64,000 nt of DNA. Source: Kandleria vitulina DSM 20405 (GTDB lineage: Bacteria > Bacillota_I > Bacilli_A > Erysipelotrichales > Coprobacillaceae). The stretch lies in assembly GCF_000702065.1 (NCBI RefSeq), contig NZ_JNKN01000007.1, forward strand, positions 1-64,000. Direction: 5' to 3'. The notes below the pieces were generated by a model, which saw only the letters and a program-made list of their open reading frames with translations, was not told the origin of the DNA and searched no databases. Both the position numbers and the translations under genes were made by a program. Shown here in pieces: positions 17,776 to 27,604 of this stretch (the stretch's first letter is position 1; the number at the start of each line of letters is the position of its first letter).

Positions 17776-18850
17776 CCAATAATATAGTATTTAATATCTT
17801 TAAAGATTGTTTTGTACAATGAAGATGATTATTCTCTATCACAAGATGATCCTTGTTCTTCTCAATAGCTTTGCCATAGACTTCTTCTACATGTTTATGA
17901 TAGCGTTCATAGAAATCACAAAGATCCAATCCCTCAAGTAGTCTTAATGACATCATGACATGATTGAACATCGTATCTTCTTCACTTAATGTCGTATAGC
18001 TTCTTGTATCTTTCCCTTTAATATATTGAAACAGTGCTCTACTATGATCAATTAATGTGTTATCGATCTTTCCCGATGCACCACTGCCTACACCATAATA
18101 GTTTTCATAATGCCAGTATACTTTATTATGTTCTGATTCATGATCTCCTTTAGCATAATTGGAGACTTCATATTGATGATAGCCCATCTTTTCTAATTCA
18201 TTGACAATAAGATCTGAATAGTAGGCATCTTCATCTTCACTTAATCCTTCATAATGCTCATTATTTAATTTTGTTCCTTCTTCTAATATTAATGAGTAGT
18301 AGGAAATATGCTGAAGAGGGAGATGGCTTGCGACTTCTAGATCATAAAGAATATCCTCTTTGCTCTGTGTTGGAAGTCCATACATTAAATCGATAGAAAG
18401 ATTAGTTAACCCTTTGCCGCAGGCATAAAAGATAACATCTTCTACCATATCCTTATTATGAACACGTTCAATCTTCTTAAGCAGTTCTTCATTAAAGGAC
18501 TGTACACCTAAGCTTAACCTGTTGATATGATAAGCAATCATCAGATCGATTTTTTCATGAGTCAAAGACTCTGGGTTTGCTTCTATGCAATATTCGATTG
18601 TTTTTTCATCATAGAAGCTTGAAAGCATCTGAAACAATCTTTCTAATTGATGAAGCTGAAGAGCACTTGGCGTTCCGCCACCAATATAGATTGTTTTCAT
18701 CTTTGTAGCAGGTAGTTCTTTTAACTCTTCTTCTAGTCGATCAAGATAGTGATCGACAAGATCTTCTCGATAAAAGACTTTCGCAAAATCACAATAGCTG
18801 CAAATACGATCACAAAAAGGAATATGAACATACAGGGAGCTAGTCTGCAT
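17762..18850 (-). CDS. hemW: HemW-like radical SAM protein (heme chaperone; often labelled HemN)
   Basis: Radical SAM protein of 362 aa with the CDRICSYCDF cluster motif near residues 13-22, the YIGGGTPSAL motif and the SLGVQSFNEELLKKI segment. The motif is CxxxCxxC without the extra following cysteine of true HemN, and the protein is about 90 residues shorter than HemN, so HemW, a heme-binding chaperone, fits better than coproporphyrinogen oxidase. It overlaps the end of sdaA by 11 bases. AAGGAG lies about 10 bases before the ATG. Confidence 0.88.
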   Translation of the reverse strand: MQTSSLYVHIPFCDRICSYCDFAKVFYREDLVDHYLDRLEEELKELPATKMKTIYIGGGTPSALQLHQLERLFQMLSSFYDEKTIEYCIEANPESLTHEKIDLMIAYHINRLSLGVQSFNEELLKKIERVHNKDMVEDVIFYACGKGLTNLSIDLMYGLPTQSKEDILYDLEVASHLPLQHISYYSLILEEGTKLNNEHYEGLSEDEDAYYSDLIVNELEKMGYHQYEVSNYAKGDHESEHNKVYWHYENYYGVGSGASGKIDNTLIDHSRALFQYIKGKDTRSYTTLSEEDTMFNHVMMSLRLLEGLDLCDFYERYHKHVEEVYGKAIEKNKDHLVIENNHLHCTKQSLKILNTILLDFLD

Positions 18851-20051
18851 GTATGTTCATCTCCTTCGCTAATCCTCCAAGCGATGTTTCTTTATAGGCT
18901 ACATTCAAGTCACTTCCCGTTTCCTTCATAACCCGTACAACCGCATCAAAGGAAATCTTGTTCTTTCTCACATATCCTAGCTGGCTTGCCAGCATTGCAG
19001 CATCCACCGCGCGCATCGCAGCAAAGGCATTACGTTCAATACAAGGAATCTGCACATAGCCTCCGACAGGATCGCAGGTCAAGCCTAGATTGTGTTCTAG
19101 CCCCATTTCTGCCGCATAGTCAATGAGCTCATTATTGAGTTCCATGATCCATGCCATCATTGCAGAAGCCATCGCACACGCTGTGCCCACTTCCGCCTGA
19201 CAGCCACCATCTGCTCCTGATACTGTCGCATTCATCTTTACCGAATTGCCAAACAATCCACCGATTGCTAGAGCCTTCACAAGATCTTTCTTGCTCATAT
19301 TAAGTTCCTTATAAGCATAATAGAGCACTGCTGGTACCACACCGCTAGCACCACATGTCGGTGCGGTAACAATTGTATTGCCATCCGCATTCTCTTCTGC
19401 AACCGCATAGGCGTAGCTTGATACAAACAATCTTCCTCTTTGCATAGGATTGTGTGTATTGAGTGCCTGATTGTACATATCTTTAGCAACGCGTTTGATC
19501 TGTAGCTTTCCTTGTAGTACACCACTTTTATGTAGTCCGCTTTGGACACATTCAAACATCGTTTCTAATACTTTAATAAGGTAATCCTGTATATCTTCTT
19601 CATCAAATTCAATAACATAATCATAAAGAGAAATGCCTTTTTCGTCACAATATGAAAGTATTTCCTGCATATTCTTATGCGGATAGACATGCTTATGCAC
19701 CTTTTCCATATCACCTTTAAAGTAGACATCCCCTCCTCCAATGGAATAGACTTCTACTTTCTTGATGCATTCTTCTCCATGATACACATGAACAATCATC
19801 CCATTGGGATGATAAGGCAAGGCATCCGCCTTAAATGAAAATGTACAAGGCTTAGGAGAAAGGGTCTTTTCAATAATATGATCAGTAAGATGTCCTTTTC
19901 CTGTCAGTGCCAACGATCCATGCAGATCCACATGAAAATGGGTAGCCTGAGGAAATTCTTCCTTGATAATCTTTGCGATAGTCTGTGGTCCCATTGTATG
20001 TGAAGAAGAAGGACCAACTCCAATCTTATATAGTTCTTTTAATGACAGCAT
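18840..20051 (-). CDS. sdaA: L-serine dehydratase, iron-sulfur type, single chain
   Basis: Deaminates L-serine to pyruvate and ammonia. The N-terminal beta domain (GVGPSSSHTMGPQTI) and C-terminal alpha domain (APTCGASGVVPAV, TCDPVGGYVQIPCIERNA) are fused in one 403-residue chain, whereas many Bacillota make them as separate SdaAB and SdaAA. The conserved cysteines expected to hold the 4Fe-4S cluster are present. Oxygen-labile enzymes of this type fit an anaerobe. It starts 4 bases after holA and overlaps hemW. Confidence 0.93.
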   Translation of the reverse strand: MLSLKELYKIGVGPSSSHTMGPQTIAKIIKEEFPQATHFHVDLHGSLALTGKGHLTDHIIEKTLSPKPCTFSFKADALPYHPNGMIVHVYHGEECIKKVEVYSIGGGDVYFKGDMEKVHKHVYPHKNMQEILSYCDEKGISLYDYVIEFDEEDIQDYLIKVLETMFECVQSGLHKSGVLQGKLQIKRVAKDMYNQALNTHNPMQRGRLFVSSYAYAVAEENADGNTIVTAPTCGASGVVPAVLYYAYKELNMSKKDLVKALAIGGLFGNSVKMNATVSGADGGCQAEVGTACAMASAMMAWIMELNNELIDYAAEMGLEHNLGLTCDPVGGYVQIPCIERNAFAAMRAVDAAMLASQLGYVRKNKISFDAVVRVMKETGSDLNVAYKETSLGGLAKEMNIHAD

Positions 20052-20055
20052 GTTT

Positions 20056-21015
20056 CTATGACTCCATATTCAATAAAAATAATTCAAGACCTCGCTGTTT
20101 ATCTATTAAGCCAGTCTTGATCTTAATATCCAATTCAGAAAGGGCATTGAGCTTTTCTAGAAGCTCATTGATTTCGAAACCTTCCCCATTCTTTCTGATA
20201 GGATAAATAGCTCTTGGATTTAATCCACACATACGTGCTATTTCTTTATCCTGATATCCTTTTCGAGAAAGAAGTTTTACCTGATAAAGATTACGTAATG
20301 AATTAGCGATTAACCCAATAAGTGCAATAGGTTCATGATTGGTTACCATTAAGTCTTTATAGATCATCATGGTCTTATTTAAATCATGTTTTAATATCGC
20401 ATTTGTTAAAGCGAAGACATCCTCTTCTAACGGTGCTGCTACTAGCTTATTGATATCTTCTACTTTAATATCTTTAGTATAAAGACAAAGCTTATCTACC
20501 TGATGAGAGATCTCATAGAGATCTTCTCCTATTCGATTTAATAATAATGTCAAAGCTTCATCTTCAATCTTGCATCCTCTTGAACGAATAGCTTCTCTTG
20601 TAGACTTATAAAGCTGATTAAATGATACATGATTCATTTCAAAAAACTGTGCATGTTTTCTTAATGTCTTCATGACCTTCTTACGTTCATCAAAATTCCC
20701 TTCATCATGATAAATCACAAATACTGTTGTGGGATTATCATGTGAAATGTAGTCAATGAACATCGCTACATCATTCTCATTGACCGTCTTTTGTTTCTTG
20801 GACGTAAGAAACAATGGTTCTTTCATAATAACCATCTTATATTCTGTTAAAAAAGGTGGTGTCTTGGCATCTTCCAAAACCTGAGACATAGGTGTTTCAC
20901 CCATGTAGTAGCTCATGAGATTCATCTCTTCTACTGAGCAATGATACTTCTTTTTTAATTCGTCGAGCTTCTTTTCCATCAGAAGTCTTTCTACACCATG
21001 TATTACAATGTTCAT
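20056..21015 (-). CDS. holA: DNA polymerase III subunit delta
   Basis: Clamp-loader wrench subunit that opens the sliding clamp. The 319-residue protein has the family's overall layout: an N-terminal RecA-like region with little motif content (LLMEKKLDELKKKYH, YKMVIMKEPLFL), the linker (YEISHQVDKLCLYT) and the C-terminal collar (LRNLYQVKLLSRKGYQDKEI). It directly follows comEC, the usual comEC-holA order in Bacillota. GGTGAT lies about 5 bases before the start. Confidence 0.93.
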   Translation of the reverse strand: MNIVIHGVERLLMEKKLDELKKKYHCSVEEMNLMSYYMGETPMSQVLEDAKTPPFLTEYKMVIMKEPLFLTSKKQKTVNENDVAMFIDYISHDNPTTVFVIYHDEGNFDERKKVMKTLRKHAQFFEMNHVSFNQLYKSTREAIRSRGCKIEDEALTLLLNRIGEDLYEISHQVDKLCLYTKDIKVEDINKLVAAPLEEDVFALTNAILKHDLNKTMMIYKDLMVTNHEPIALIGLIANSLRNLYQVKLLSRKGYQDKEIARMCGLNPRAIYPIRKNGEGFEINELLEKLNALSELDIKIKTGLIDKQRGLELFLLNMES

Positions 21016-21066
21016 CTTTCATCACCAGGATTTATTATATCGTTTTTCTTATATGAGGACAATCCA

Positions 21067-23043
21067 TTAGCGATAAACAAAATAGTCATTTCCATAATGT
21101 CGAATGCAGAAGTTTCCATCCTTGTCGGTTCTTAAAATCATAATGCCTCTCTCCTTTAGTCTATTGATGACCACTCTACCAGGATGTCCGTAGCGATTGT
21201 GTTTCCCTACTCCAATAAAGGCAATACGGGGATGGATCATTTCAAACAGCTTTACGCCTGAAGAGTTTGGACTTCCGTGATGAGATACCTTTAATACATC
21301 AACCTTAAGCTTGCCATATTCCTGATAGAGCTCTTCTTCTTTATGTGAAGAGATATCTCCAGTAAATAAATAATGTAATTGATGATAGTGACAATACATA
21401 ACTAATGAATTATCATTCTTATCTTCACTTTTACTTGTCTTTAACATGCGTATATTAAGATCACCGATCTGTCTTTCTTTTTCATAATGATCTATGACAT
21501 GATAAATTGGAAAATGTTCCTTTAGACTTTTTAATGCACCATAGTGATCATAGTCATGATGGGAAACATAGACATAATCAAGATGATCAACTCCCTTGCT
21601 TTTTAAGAAAGGAATGATCGTAGAAACCGCAAGATCATAATCTTTGTTCCCACCCGTATCAATCAAGATATTCCCTTGATTGAATGGAAGAATAATATAG
21701 CTGCAGTCCCCTTGTCCCACATTGATCATTCCTACTTCCCCATAGATCTTATAGACAGAATGAATATGAGATATAAAAAGAAGTGCACATAAAAATGCTA
21801 AAAAATGTCTTTTGTCATTACGGTTTTGATGATAAAGATAAGAAAAATAAAGATAGTAGAACATGACTATAAAAAACAAGGAAGGGTGTTCATAGACTAA
21901 GGTAACAGGAAAAGCATGACAAAAATGAAGGATGCTTTGAAAGACAATAATGATTGCTTTATAGAAAAGAGAAAGAAAAGGAAAAAGTATTGATAAGAGT
22001 GTTGAAATATAAAACAGTTTTACAAAGGGTTCTAATAGTAGTGCCAATAAAAAAGAAAACACATTAATAGAATGATTCATCATAATCACAATGGGCAATG
22101 TAGATAAATAGATATACAAAGTACGAATAGATAATGATTGCGTCATCAGAATCACAAAGTAAATGGAATAGGAAAAAAGAAAAGATGTGGAATAAAGGAT
22201 ATAGGGATTATAAAGAAGATTGATGATCACCAATAAAGAAAGTACATCTAGCTTATTGAAGTACTTCTTTAATGCCCCATTACCTACCAGTGTCAGATAG
22301 GCACGATATAAGGAGATGTTGTAAGGTATTGAAAATACATAAAGACCCATGAGTACCTTAGCGACGTTTTCACTTTTCTTCTTAGATAAAAGGTAGGAAA
22401 GAATTCTTGTGAGAAAAGTAAACAATACGCTCATATGCATCCCAGAAAGTGCAAACAGATGAACGATGGATAAGCTTGTCATCTCCTTGTAGTCTTCTGA
22501 AATACCTTCGTCCTTATATCCTAATAAAAACATGCGCTGATAACTTCTTATGGTCGCAGATGAAGAGAAGCTTTTTTCTAATATGTTCGCAAAAGAAAAA
22601 TGATGTTTAATCGATACAATCGCATCTACACTTGCTTTTCCTACGATCTTTTGAGATTTAAGATAAAGTCGTTCATCAAAGCCATGATCATTATCTGGAG
22701 AACGAATAGCAAGAGGATGAATGCGGGCAATGATTTCATCATTGTAGGTAAGCTTATGATCACAGTAAAGTTTTACTTTCCCATAATCACTTTTAAGAAG
22801 ATAATATTTTCCTCGACAATCCACAACATGTCCTTTTATATAATGTGGCAGATAGATCTTATTTTCTGGTCTTAACATTATAAATGACAAGATGACAACC
22901 ACTATTATAGACATGCATGAGGTTTTCTTATAAAAGAAATAAAGATAAGGAATCAAGAAGATCAAGAAGACCCATGAATCTTTTACAAGTATGACAAGAA
23001 TAAGAAAGAGAGCATAATAAAAGAGATGATATCTTATAAACAT
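21067..23043 (-). CDS. comEC: DNA uptake channel protein ComEC
   Basis: Membrane channel that carries transforming single-stranded DNA into the cell. Three parts can be seen: an N-terminal helix pair with an OB-like DUF4131 region (to about 160), the polytopic Competence domain (about 180-420, starting LFALSGMHMSVLF) and a C-terminal metallo-beta-lactamase domain with VSHHDYDHYGAL and a later SHHGS motif. The 658-residue length is slightly short but all three parts are present. It overlaps comEA by 10 bases, so both are translated together. Confidence 0.95.
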   Translation of the reverse strand: MFIRYHLFYYALFLILVILVKDSWVFLIFLIPYLYFFYKKTSCMSIIVVVILSFIMLRPENKIYLPHYIKGHVVDCRGKYYLLKSDYGKVKLYCDHKLTYNDEIIARIHPLAIRSPDNDHGFDERLYLKSQKIVGKASVDAIVSIKHHFSFANILEKSFSSSATIRSYQRMFLLGYKDEGISEDYKEMTSLSIVHLFALSGMHMSVLFTFLTRILSYLLSKKKSENVAKVLMGLYVFSIPYNISLYRAYLTLVGNGALKKYFNKLDVLSLLVIINLLYNPYILYSTSFLFSYSIYFVILMTQSLSIRTLYIYLSTLPIVIMMNHSINVFSFLLALLLEPFVKLFYISTLLSILFPFLSLFYKAIIIVFQSILHFCHAFPVTLVYEHPSLFFIVMFYYLYFSYLYHQNRNDKRHFLAFLCALLFISHIHSVYKIYGEVGMINVGQGDCSYIILPFNQGNILIDTGGNKDYDLAVSTIIPFLKSKGVDHLDYVYVSHHDYDHYGALKSLKEHFPIYHVIDHYEKERQIGDLNIRMLKTSKSEDKNDNSLVMYCHYHQLHYLFTGDISSHKEEELYQEYGKLKVDVLKVSHHGSPNSSGVKLFEMIHPRIAFIGVGKHNRYGHPGRVVINRLKERGIMILRTDKDGNFCIRHYGNDYFVYR

Positions 23044-23510
23044 ATATAATCACGGTAGTTCAAGAATCGCTTTTCTCCAATGCCAGGAACATTCATTAAA
23101 TCCTCAATCCAATTAAAGCGATTCTTTTTACGATAATCAATAATTCTTTGAGCCATCTTCTCTCCTACTCCTGAAAGTTTCTTAAAGTCTTCTTTTGTTC
23201 CATGATTCAAGGAAATAAGACCATTTCTTTTATAAGGCAGATAGATTGTCTGTTCTGCCGTTACACTGCGTTCTAATGGCAATGCATCAATGTTGGCATT
23301 CTTCTTGATTCCTACTTCCTTGATCACATCCTTCATTGTCATTCCTTCCTTAATCGCAAAGTCCCCTGTCTTTTTAAATGCTCCTTCTAAGGTAATATAG
23401 AGAGCCTTTTCTTGAGTCTGATCCATTTTAGCAGGCTGTCTATAGGAATAGATCATTGATACGATACTCAAGAGAATGAAGGCAATAAATTTTAATTTCT
23501 TCATAAACAT
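23034..23510 (-). CDS. comEA: Competence DNA-binding protein ComEA
   Basis: Membrane-anchored receptor for double-stranded DNA. N-terminal transmembrane anchor (about 4-22), a SLBB-like domain (about 38-95), and a C-terminal helix-hairpin-helix pair (LSGVGEKMAQRIIDYRKK, NVPGIGEKRF). Length 158 aa. Two in-frame ATG codons (23510 and 23504) compete and neither has a strong ribosome site; the first is given. Co-transcribed with comEC downstream and ruvAB upstream. Confidence 0.93.
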   Translation of the reverse strand: MFMKKLKFIAFILLSIVSMIYSYRQPAKMDQTQEKALYITLEGAFKKTGDFAIKEGMTMKDVIKEVGIKKNANIDALPLERSVTAEQTIYLPYKRNGLISLNHGTKEDFKKLSGVGEKMAQRIIDYRKKNRFNWIEDLMNVPGIGEKRFLNYRDYICL

Positions 23511-23525
23511 AAAAAGAGATTCTGA

Positions 23526-24524
23526 TTATTCATCAAAATCTCTTGGTATATGAAAGTGATCATAGGCAGCCTGCGTTGCGATTCTTCCACGATGTGTTCT
23601 TTTTATTAGACCTTTTTGTAAAAGATATGGTTCATAAACATCTTCCAATGTAACAGATTCTTCCCCGATACTTGCTGCTAAGGCTTCAAGACCAACCGGT
23701 CCTCCCTGGAATCGATTGATGATACCTAACAGGTAACGGCGATCGACGTCATCCAATCCAAGCTGGTCAACTTTTAAACGATTGAGGGCTTCTTTGGTTC
23801 TGTCTTGGGTAATGATGTCATCTCCAAAATACTGAGCAAAATCTCTGACACGTCTAAATAGCCTATTGGCAATACGTGGTGTCCCTCTCGATCGCTTAGC
23901 TAACTCGACTTTTGCTTCTTCATCCATGTTCATTCCATAGACACCGCTTGTTCTTGAAATGATCTGTGTCAGTTCATCCTGACTATAATAATCGAGCTTT
24001 GCGACGATCCCGAAACGGTCTCTTAACGGTGCGGAGATGTCTCCCGCCCTCGTTGTCGCACCTACTAATGTGAATGGTGGAAGATCAATACGTACTGAAC
24101 GGGTTGTATTTTCTTTTCCGATGACAACATCTACACAATAGTCTTCCATTGCCGGATAAAGAATTTCTTCTACAACCTTATTTAATCGATGAATCTCATC
24201 GATAAACAATACATCACCAGGATTTAATGATGTAAGAATAGCGACAAGATCACCTGTCTTCTCAATAGCTGGAGCTGTTGTAATTTTAATATGCGACCCC
24301 ATCTCATTGGCAATGATCATCGCCATTGTCGTTTTACCTAGTCCTGGAGGGCCGTAGAGAAGGACATGATCAAGTGATTCATCTCTAAGCTTAGCCGCCC
24401 CTACAAAGACTCTTAAATTATCTTTTAGATCTGTCTGTCCAACATATTCATCAAAAGAAATTGGTCTTAGACTACTTTCTTCATCTTCAATATGTTCATC
24501 AATATCATATACATCACGATCCAT
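23526..24524 (-). CDS. ruvB: Holliday junction branch migration helicase RuvB
   Basis: Hexameric AAA+ motor that drives branch migration with RuvA. Walker [11 protein letters not shown] near residue 58, Walker B DEIHRL, arginine-finger region [18 protein letters not shown], and a C-terminal winged helix ([13 protein letters not shown]). Length 332 aa, normal. AAAGGAAAGG precedes the ATG. It lies 16 bases after ruvA; no ruvC is seen, as is usual in Bacillota. Confidence 0.98.
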   Translation of the reverse strand: MDRDVYDIDEHIEDEESSLRPISFDEYVGQTDLKDNLRVFVGAAKLRDESLDHVLLYGPPGLGKTTMAMIIANEMGSHIKITTAPAIEKTGDLVAILTSLNPGDVLFIDEIHRLNKVVEEILYPAMEDYCVDVVIGKENTTRSVRIDLPPFTLVGATTRAGDISAPLRDRFGIVAKLDYYSQDELTQIISRTSGVYGMNMDEEAKVELAKRSRGTPRIANRLFRRVRDFAQYFGDDIITQDRTKEALNRLKVDQLGLDDVDRRYLLGIINRFQGGPVGLEALAASIGEESVTLEDVYEPYLLQKGLIKRTHRGRIATQAAYDHFHIPRDFDE

Positions 24525-24540
24525 AATGCCTTTCCTTTCT

Positions 24541-25110
24541 TTATTTAGTCATTAAAGCTAATGCTTTCTTCACAAAGCCATTGGTATCAAGATTTTCATT
24601 TCTGATTGTCTTCATGACTTTTTCTACATCTTTCTGTTTATATCCTAATGCAACTAGCACTTCAATTGCTTCTTCATATTCTTTCGCATCTCCACTTAAT
24701 GCTTCAATACGTTCAACACCATCGAACTTGCCTTTTAGATCAAGAATAATCTGCTGTGCTGCTTTTGGTCCAATGCCTGGGAAACTCTTAAGGAACTTGG
24801 CATCACTGTTTTCAATAGCCTGAATAATATCATTAACATTGCCAGTTGCCAATATAGCCACTGCACTCTTTGGTCCAATTCCTTTTACTTTAATAAGCTT
24901 TAAAAAGAGTTCCTTCTGCTCACTTGTTTCAAATCCATAAAGGCGCATATCATTTTCAGTAATACTTTGAAAAATATGAACTGTCGCTTCTTTATTTCTT
25001 GTGAAAGCATAAGGATTAGGTACATAGACAAGATAACCTATCCCATTATTATCCATAACAATATGATCACTCGCAAGTGCGACAATCAATCCTTTAATAT
25101 AGCTATACAT
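24541..25110 (-). CDS. ruvA: Holliday junction binding protein RuvA
   Basis: Binds four-way junctions and loads RuvB. OB fold at the N-terminus ([16 protein letters not shown]), two helix-hairpin-helix motifs ([14 protein letters not shown] and [14 protein letters not shown], about 70-125) and the RuvB-contacting domain III at the C-terminus. AGGAGG lies 7 bases before the ATG at 25110, giving 189 residues; the longer open frame to 25272 reaches into the obgE terminator and is rejected. Confidence 0.97.
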   Translation of the reverse strand: MYSYIKGLIVALASDHIVMDNNGIGYLVYVPNPYAFTRNKEATVHIFQSITENDMRLYGFETSEQKELFLKLIKVKGIGPKSAVAILATGNVNDIIQAIENSDAKFLKSFPGIGPKAAQQIILDLKGKFDGVERIEALSGDAKEYEEAIEVLVALGYKQKDVEKVMKTIRNENLDTNGFVKKALALMTK

Positions 25111-25154
25111 ACGTATCCTCCTAGACTTCCTGTCTATTCTATCATAAATGGATA

Positions 25155-25186
25155 CAAAAAAGTATGATGAATAATCATCATACTTA
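25155..25186 (-). terminator. obgE terminator
   Basis: An 11-bp perfect stem (25160-25170 with 25175-25185) with a four-base loop overlaps the obgE stop, followed by T6 on the minus strand. Confidence 0.9.
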
Positions 25187-26464
25187 ATTATAGAAATCAA
25201 ATTCAAAGTCCATGATCCGAATTGTATCGCCATCTTGGGCACCTGAAATACGTAACGCTTCATCGACACCAAGATTTCTCATCTGTCTAGCGAAACGCTT
25301 GAATCCATCATCTGTGTAAAGTGAAGCCATCTGTACAAGTTTTTCCACTTTTTCACCAGTGACAATCCATAAACCGTTTCCTCTATTATGGATTTCAAAT
25401 GGAGGTGTATCCATTTCTTCGAATGTGTAAAGAACACTGTCTTCCTCTTCTTCCATAACAGATTCAGGAGCAGTTGCCAACGTATCTGCAATAGCATATA
25501 AGATCTGATCTAAACCTTCATGAATAGGTGCAATCATTGGATAGATTTTTACATCTTCTCCTACTTTTTCCTGGAAACGACGTAAATTTTCTTCTGATTC
25601 ATCCAAGTCCATCTTATTAGCTACGATGATCTGTGGACGATTCATTAATCCATAATTGTATTCTTCTAGTTCCTTATTGATCTGAACATAATCTTCATAT
25701 GGATCTCTGCCTTCGCTACCGCTCATATCGATGATATGAACAATAACACGACATCTTTCAATATGTCTTAAGAACTGATGTCCAAGACCACGTCCCTGAG
25801 ATGCACCTTCAATAAGACCAGGAAGATCCGCCATAACAAATGAACGGCCATCCTTTACCTGAACAACACCTAAATTAGGGACAATAGTAGTGAAATGATA
25901 ATCTGCAATCTTAGGTTTTGCCTTAGTGACAACTGAAAGGAATGTAGATTTACCAACACTAGGGAATCCTACTAATCCAACATCAGCCAATAGCTTAAGT
26001 TCGACTTTAAGATTCATCTTTTCCCCAGGTTCACCACGTTCACAGATTGTTGGAGCAGGGTTTCTAGAAGATGCAAATCTTGCATTACCTCTACCACCAC
26101 GACCACCTCTACAGATTGTCGCATGCTGTCCATCTTCCACTAAGTCAGCTAATAGCTGATCAGTATCTGCATTATAAATAACAGTCCCTACAGGAACCTT
26201 GATAATAAGATCGGCTGCATCAGCACCATACATCTTTTTAGCCATACCGTTCTGTCCAGCACGAGCTTTATATTCTCTTTGATATCTTAAATCTAATAAT
26301 GTTGTGAGGGAATTAGTTGCATGAAAAACAATGCTGCCACCTTTTCCGCCATCTCCTCCGGCTGGTCCACCTTTTGGAACATGGGCTTCTCGTCTAAATG
26401 CAACAACACCGTCGCCACCTTTTCCAGCTTCAGCATAGATATTAACCTGATCGATAAATTTCAT
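25184..26464 (-). CDS. obgE: GTPase ObgE (CgtA)
   Basis: Essential ribosome-assembly and stress GTPase. The glycine-rich Obg fold ([20 protein letters not shown], to about residue 158) is followed by the G domain ([26 protein letters not shown]) and the C-terminal OCT domain (about 345-426). Length 426 aa as in B. subtilis. AGAGGTGA precedes the ATG. Downstream of rplU-prp-rpmA, the common order, but separated from rpmA by a terminator. Confidence 0.98.
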   Translation of the reverse strand: MKFIDQVNIYAEAGKGGDGVVAFRREAHVPKGGPAGGDGGKGGSIVFHATNSLTTLLDLRYQREYKARAGQNGMAKKMYGADAADLIIKVPVGTVIYNADTDQLLADLVEDGQHATICRGGRGGRGNARFASSRNPAPTICERGEPGEKMNLKVELKLLADVGLVGFPSVGKSTFLSVVTKAKPKIADYHFTTIVPNLGVVQVKDGRSFVMADLPGLIEGASQGRGLGHQFLRHIERCRVIVHIIDMSGSEGRDPYEDYVQINKELEEYNYGLMNRPQIIVANKMDLDESEENLRRFQEKVGEDVKIYPMIAPIHEGLDQILYAIADTLATAPESVMEEEEDSVLYTFEEMDTPPFEIHNRGNGLWIVTGEKVEKLVQMASLYTDDGFKRFARQMRNLGVDEALRISGAQDGDTIRIMDFEFDFYN

Positions 26465-26510
26465 TTGTTCACCTCTTTTACTTTATAATTATTTTACTGC
26501 ATTATCACTA

Positions 26511-26539
26511 AAAAAAGAACCCCTGTTGGGATTCCTTTT
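26511..26539 (-). terminator. rpmA terminator
   Basis: GAACCCC (26517-26523) pairs with GGGATTC (26528-26534) with one G-U pair, followed on the minus strand by T6. Confidence 0.8.
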
Positions 26540-26541
26540 CA

Positions 26542-26826
26542 TTAAGCTTCTGGATATACAGAAACCTGTTTCTTTTTCTTTCCAACTCTTTCGTATTTAA
26601 CAACACCGTCAACTTTTGCGAATAAAGTGTCGTCTCCGCCTTTACCTACGTTAGTACCTGGGAAGATTTTAGTTCCTCTCTGTCTATAGATAATAGAACC
26701 AGCTGTACAGAACTGACCATCTGATAATTTAGCACCTAAACGTTTAGATTCTGAATCACGGCCGTTCTTAGTAGAACTAACACCTTTCTTAGAAGCGAAT
26801 AACTGTAAATTTAATTTGAATAACAT
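26542..26826 (-). CDS. rpmA: 50S ribosomal protein L27, made with a cleavable N-terminal peptide
   Basis: L27 reaches the peptidyl-transferase centre with its N-terminus. The reading begins [10 protein letters not shown] and continues [20 protein letters not shown]. In Bacillota this extension must be removed by the Prp protease before the ribosome works; the LQLF-A junction matches that processing site. The start at 26826 has GGAGG 9 bases upstream; the six codons before it are rejected. Encoded just downstream of prp. Confidence 0.96.
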   Translation of the reverse strand: MLFKLNLQLFASKKGVSSTKNGRDSESKRLGAKLSDGQFCTAGSIIYRQRGTKIFPGTNVGKGGDDTLFAKVDGVVKYERVGKKKKQVSVYPEA

Positions 26827-26830
26827 TGTC

Positions 26831-27145
26831 TTATTCCTCCTCATATTTTATGTGAATGTATTGCCCATTTGATTCTTCTACACAAGCCAATGTAATCATC
26901 AAAGTCTCTAGTATTAATTGATCATCACGTGTTGCGTTATCCGTTTCAATACAGACATAACCTTCTTGCATCTCGATTGTCCCACGGTCTAAAAAACCGT
27001 ACTTTGCTAATGTGTTGCACACACCAGTCACTGCAGTGCTCACGCCTGCGCAAACGAGATCTTTACCATATTCATCAGAACCAGCATGACCACTTACTGT
27101 AAGTCTTACATGATTTTGACGGCTGGTAAAATGAACCTTTATCAT
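26831..27145 (-). CDS. prp: Ribosomal-processing cysteine protease Prp (YsxB)
   Basis: Cleaves the N-terminal peptide of L27. The 104-residue protein keeps the catalytic pair: His20 in [11 protein letters not shown] and Cys32 in [11 protein letters not shown]. It lies between rplU and rpmA, the usual position, 1 base after rplU and 4 bases before the rpmA start, so enzyme and substrate are made together. Confidence 0.95.
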   Translation of the reverse strand: MIKVHFTSRQNHVRLTVSGHAGSDEYGKDLVCAGVSTAVTGVCNTLAKYGFLDRGTIEMQEGYVCIETDNATRDDQLILETLMITLACVEESNGQYIHIKYEEE

Positions 27146-27146
27146 A

Positions 27147-27455
27147 TTAACCTAAGATTTCTTTAACAGTTAACTTAGTATAAGGCTGTCTATGACCCTG
27201 TTTTTTATGATAATGTTTCTTTGGTTCATATTTGTAGACAGTAACCTTCTTTTCTTTACCCTGTTTTTCAACAGTAGCTGTTACAGTAGCACCAGCAACA
27301 TAAGGATTACCAATCTTTACAGTCTTGTCACCAACTAATAATACTTTATCAAAAGTATATGTTTCGCCAGCTTCAACATCTAATTTTTCTACGAAAATAG
27401 TATCTCCGGCTTCAACTTTTAACTGTTTTCCACCAGTTTCAATAATTGCGTACAT
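27147..27455 (-). CDS. rplU: 50S ribosomal protein L21
   Basis: 102-residue large-subunit protein starting [15 protein letters not shown] and ending YTKLTVKEI, with the family's [12 protein letters not shown] near the C-terminus. GGAGG lies 7 bases before the ATG at 27455; an upstream TTG/ATG extension to 27494 lies in the leader RNA and is rejected. First gene of rplU-prp-rpmA. Confidence 0.97.
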   Translation of the reverse strand: MYAIIETGGKQLKVEAGDTIFVEKLDVEAGETYTFDKVLLVGDKTVKIGNPYVAGATVTATVEKQGKEKKVTVYKYEPKKHYHKKQGHRQPYTKLTVKEILG

Positions 27456-27553
27456 TGATGTACCTCCTTTTGTAAATATTCTTAGACTCGCCAACCAAGG
27501 CAGCTGATTGCTTTAATACCTTTTATGAGCGGTTGTAGCTAGAGGTCTACAAC
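27456..27553 (-). ncRNA. rplU leader RNA, probable L21 leader motif
   Basis: About 98 bases between the predicted start of transcription and rplU. On the minus strand GTTGTAG pairs with CTACAAC in the 5' part, followed by an unpaired stretch and a GC-richer segment near 27490-27505. Structured L21 leaders upstream of rplU are known in Bacillota and are thought to control the operon by feedback. I cannot score the match against the published model, so the assignment rests on position and visible pairing. Confidence 0.5.
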
Positions 27554-27559
27554 AAAAGT

Positions 27560-27588
27560 ATACTACCATCTTTAAACTAGCTCGTCAA
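27560..27588 (-). promoter_or_regulatory. rplU-prp-rpmA promoter
   Basis: On the minus strand TTGACG (27588-27583), a 17-base spacer and TAGTAT (27565-27560). Confidence 0.7.
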
Positions 27589-27604
27589 TTGAAAATTTTA
27601 ATTT

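Noticed and set aside
17762-18850. Calling hemW a coproporphyrinogen III oxidase
   Set aside because: The cluster motif and length fit HemW rather than HemN.
27147-27494. Longer N-terminus for L21
   Set aside because: It would lie in the leader RNA; the ATG at 27455 has an ideal ribosome site and gives the normal protein.
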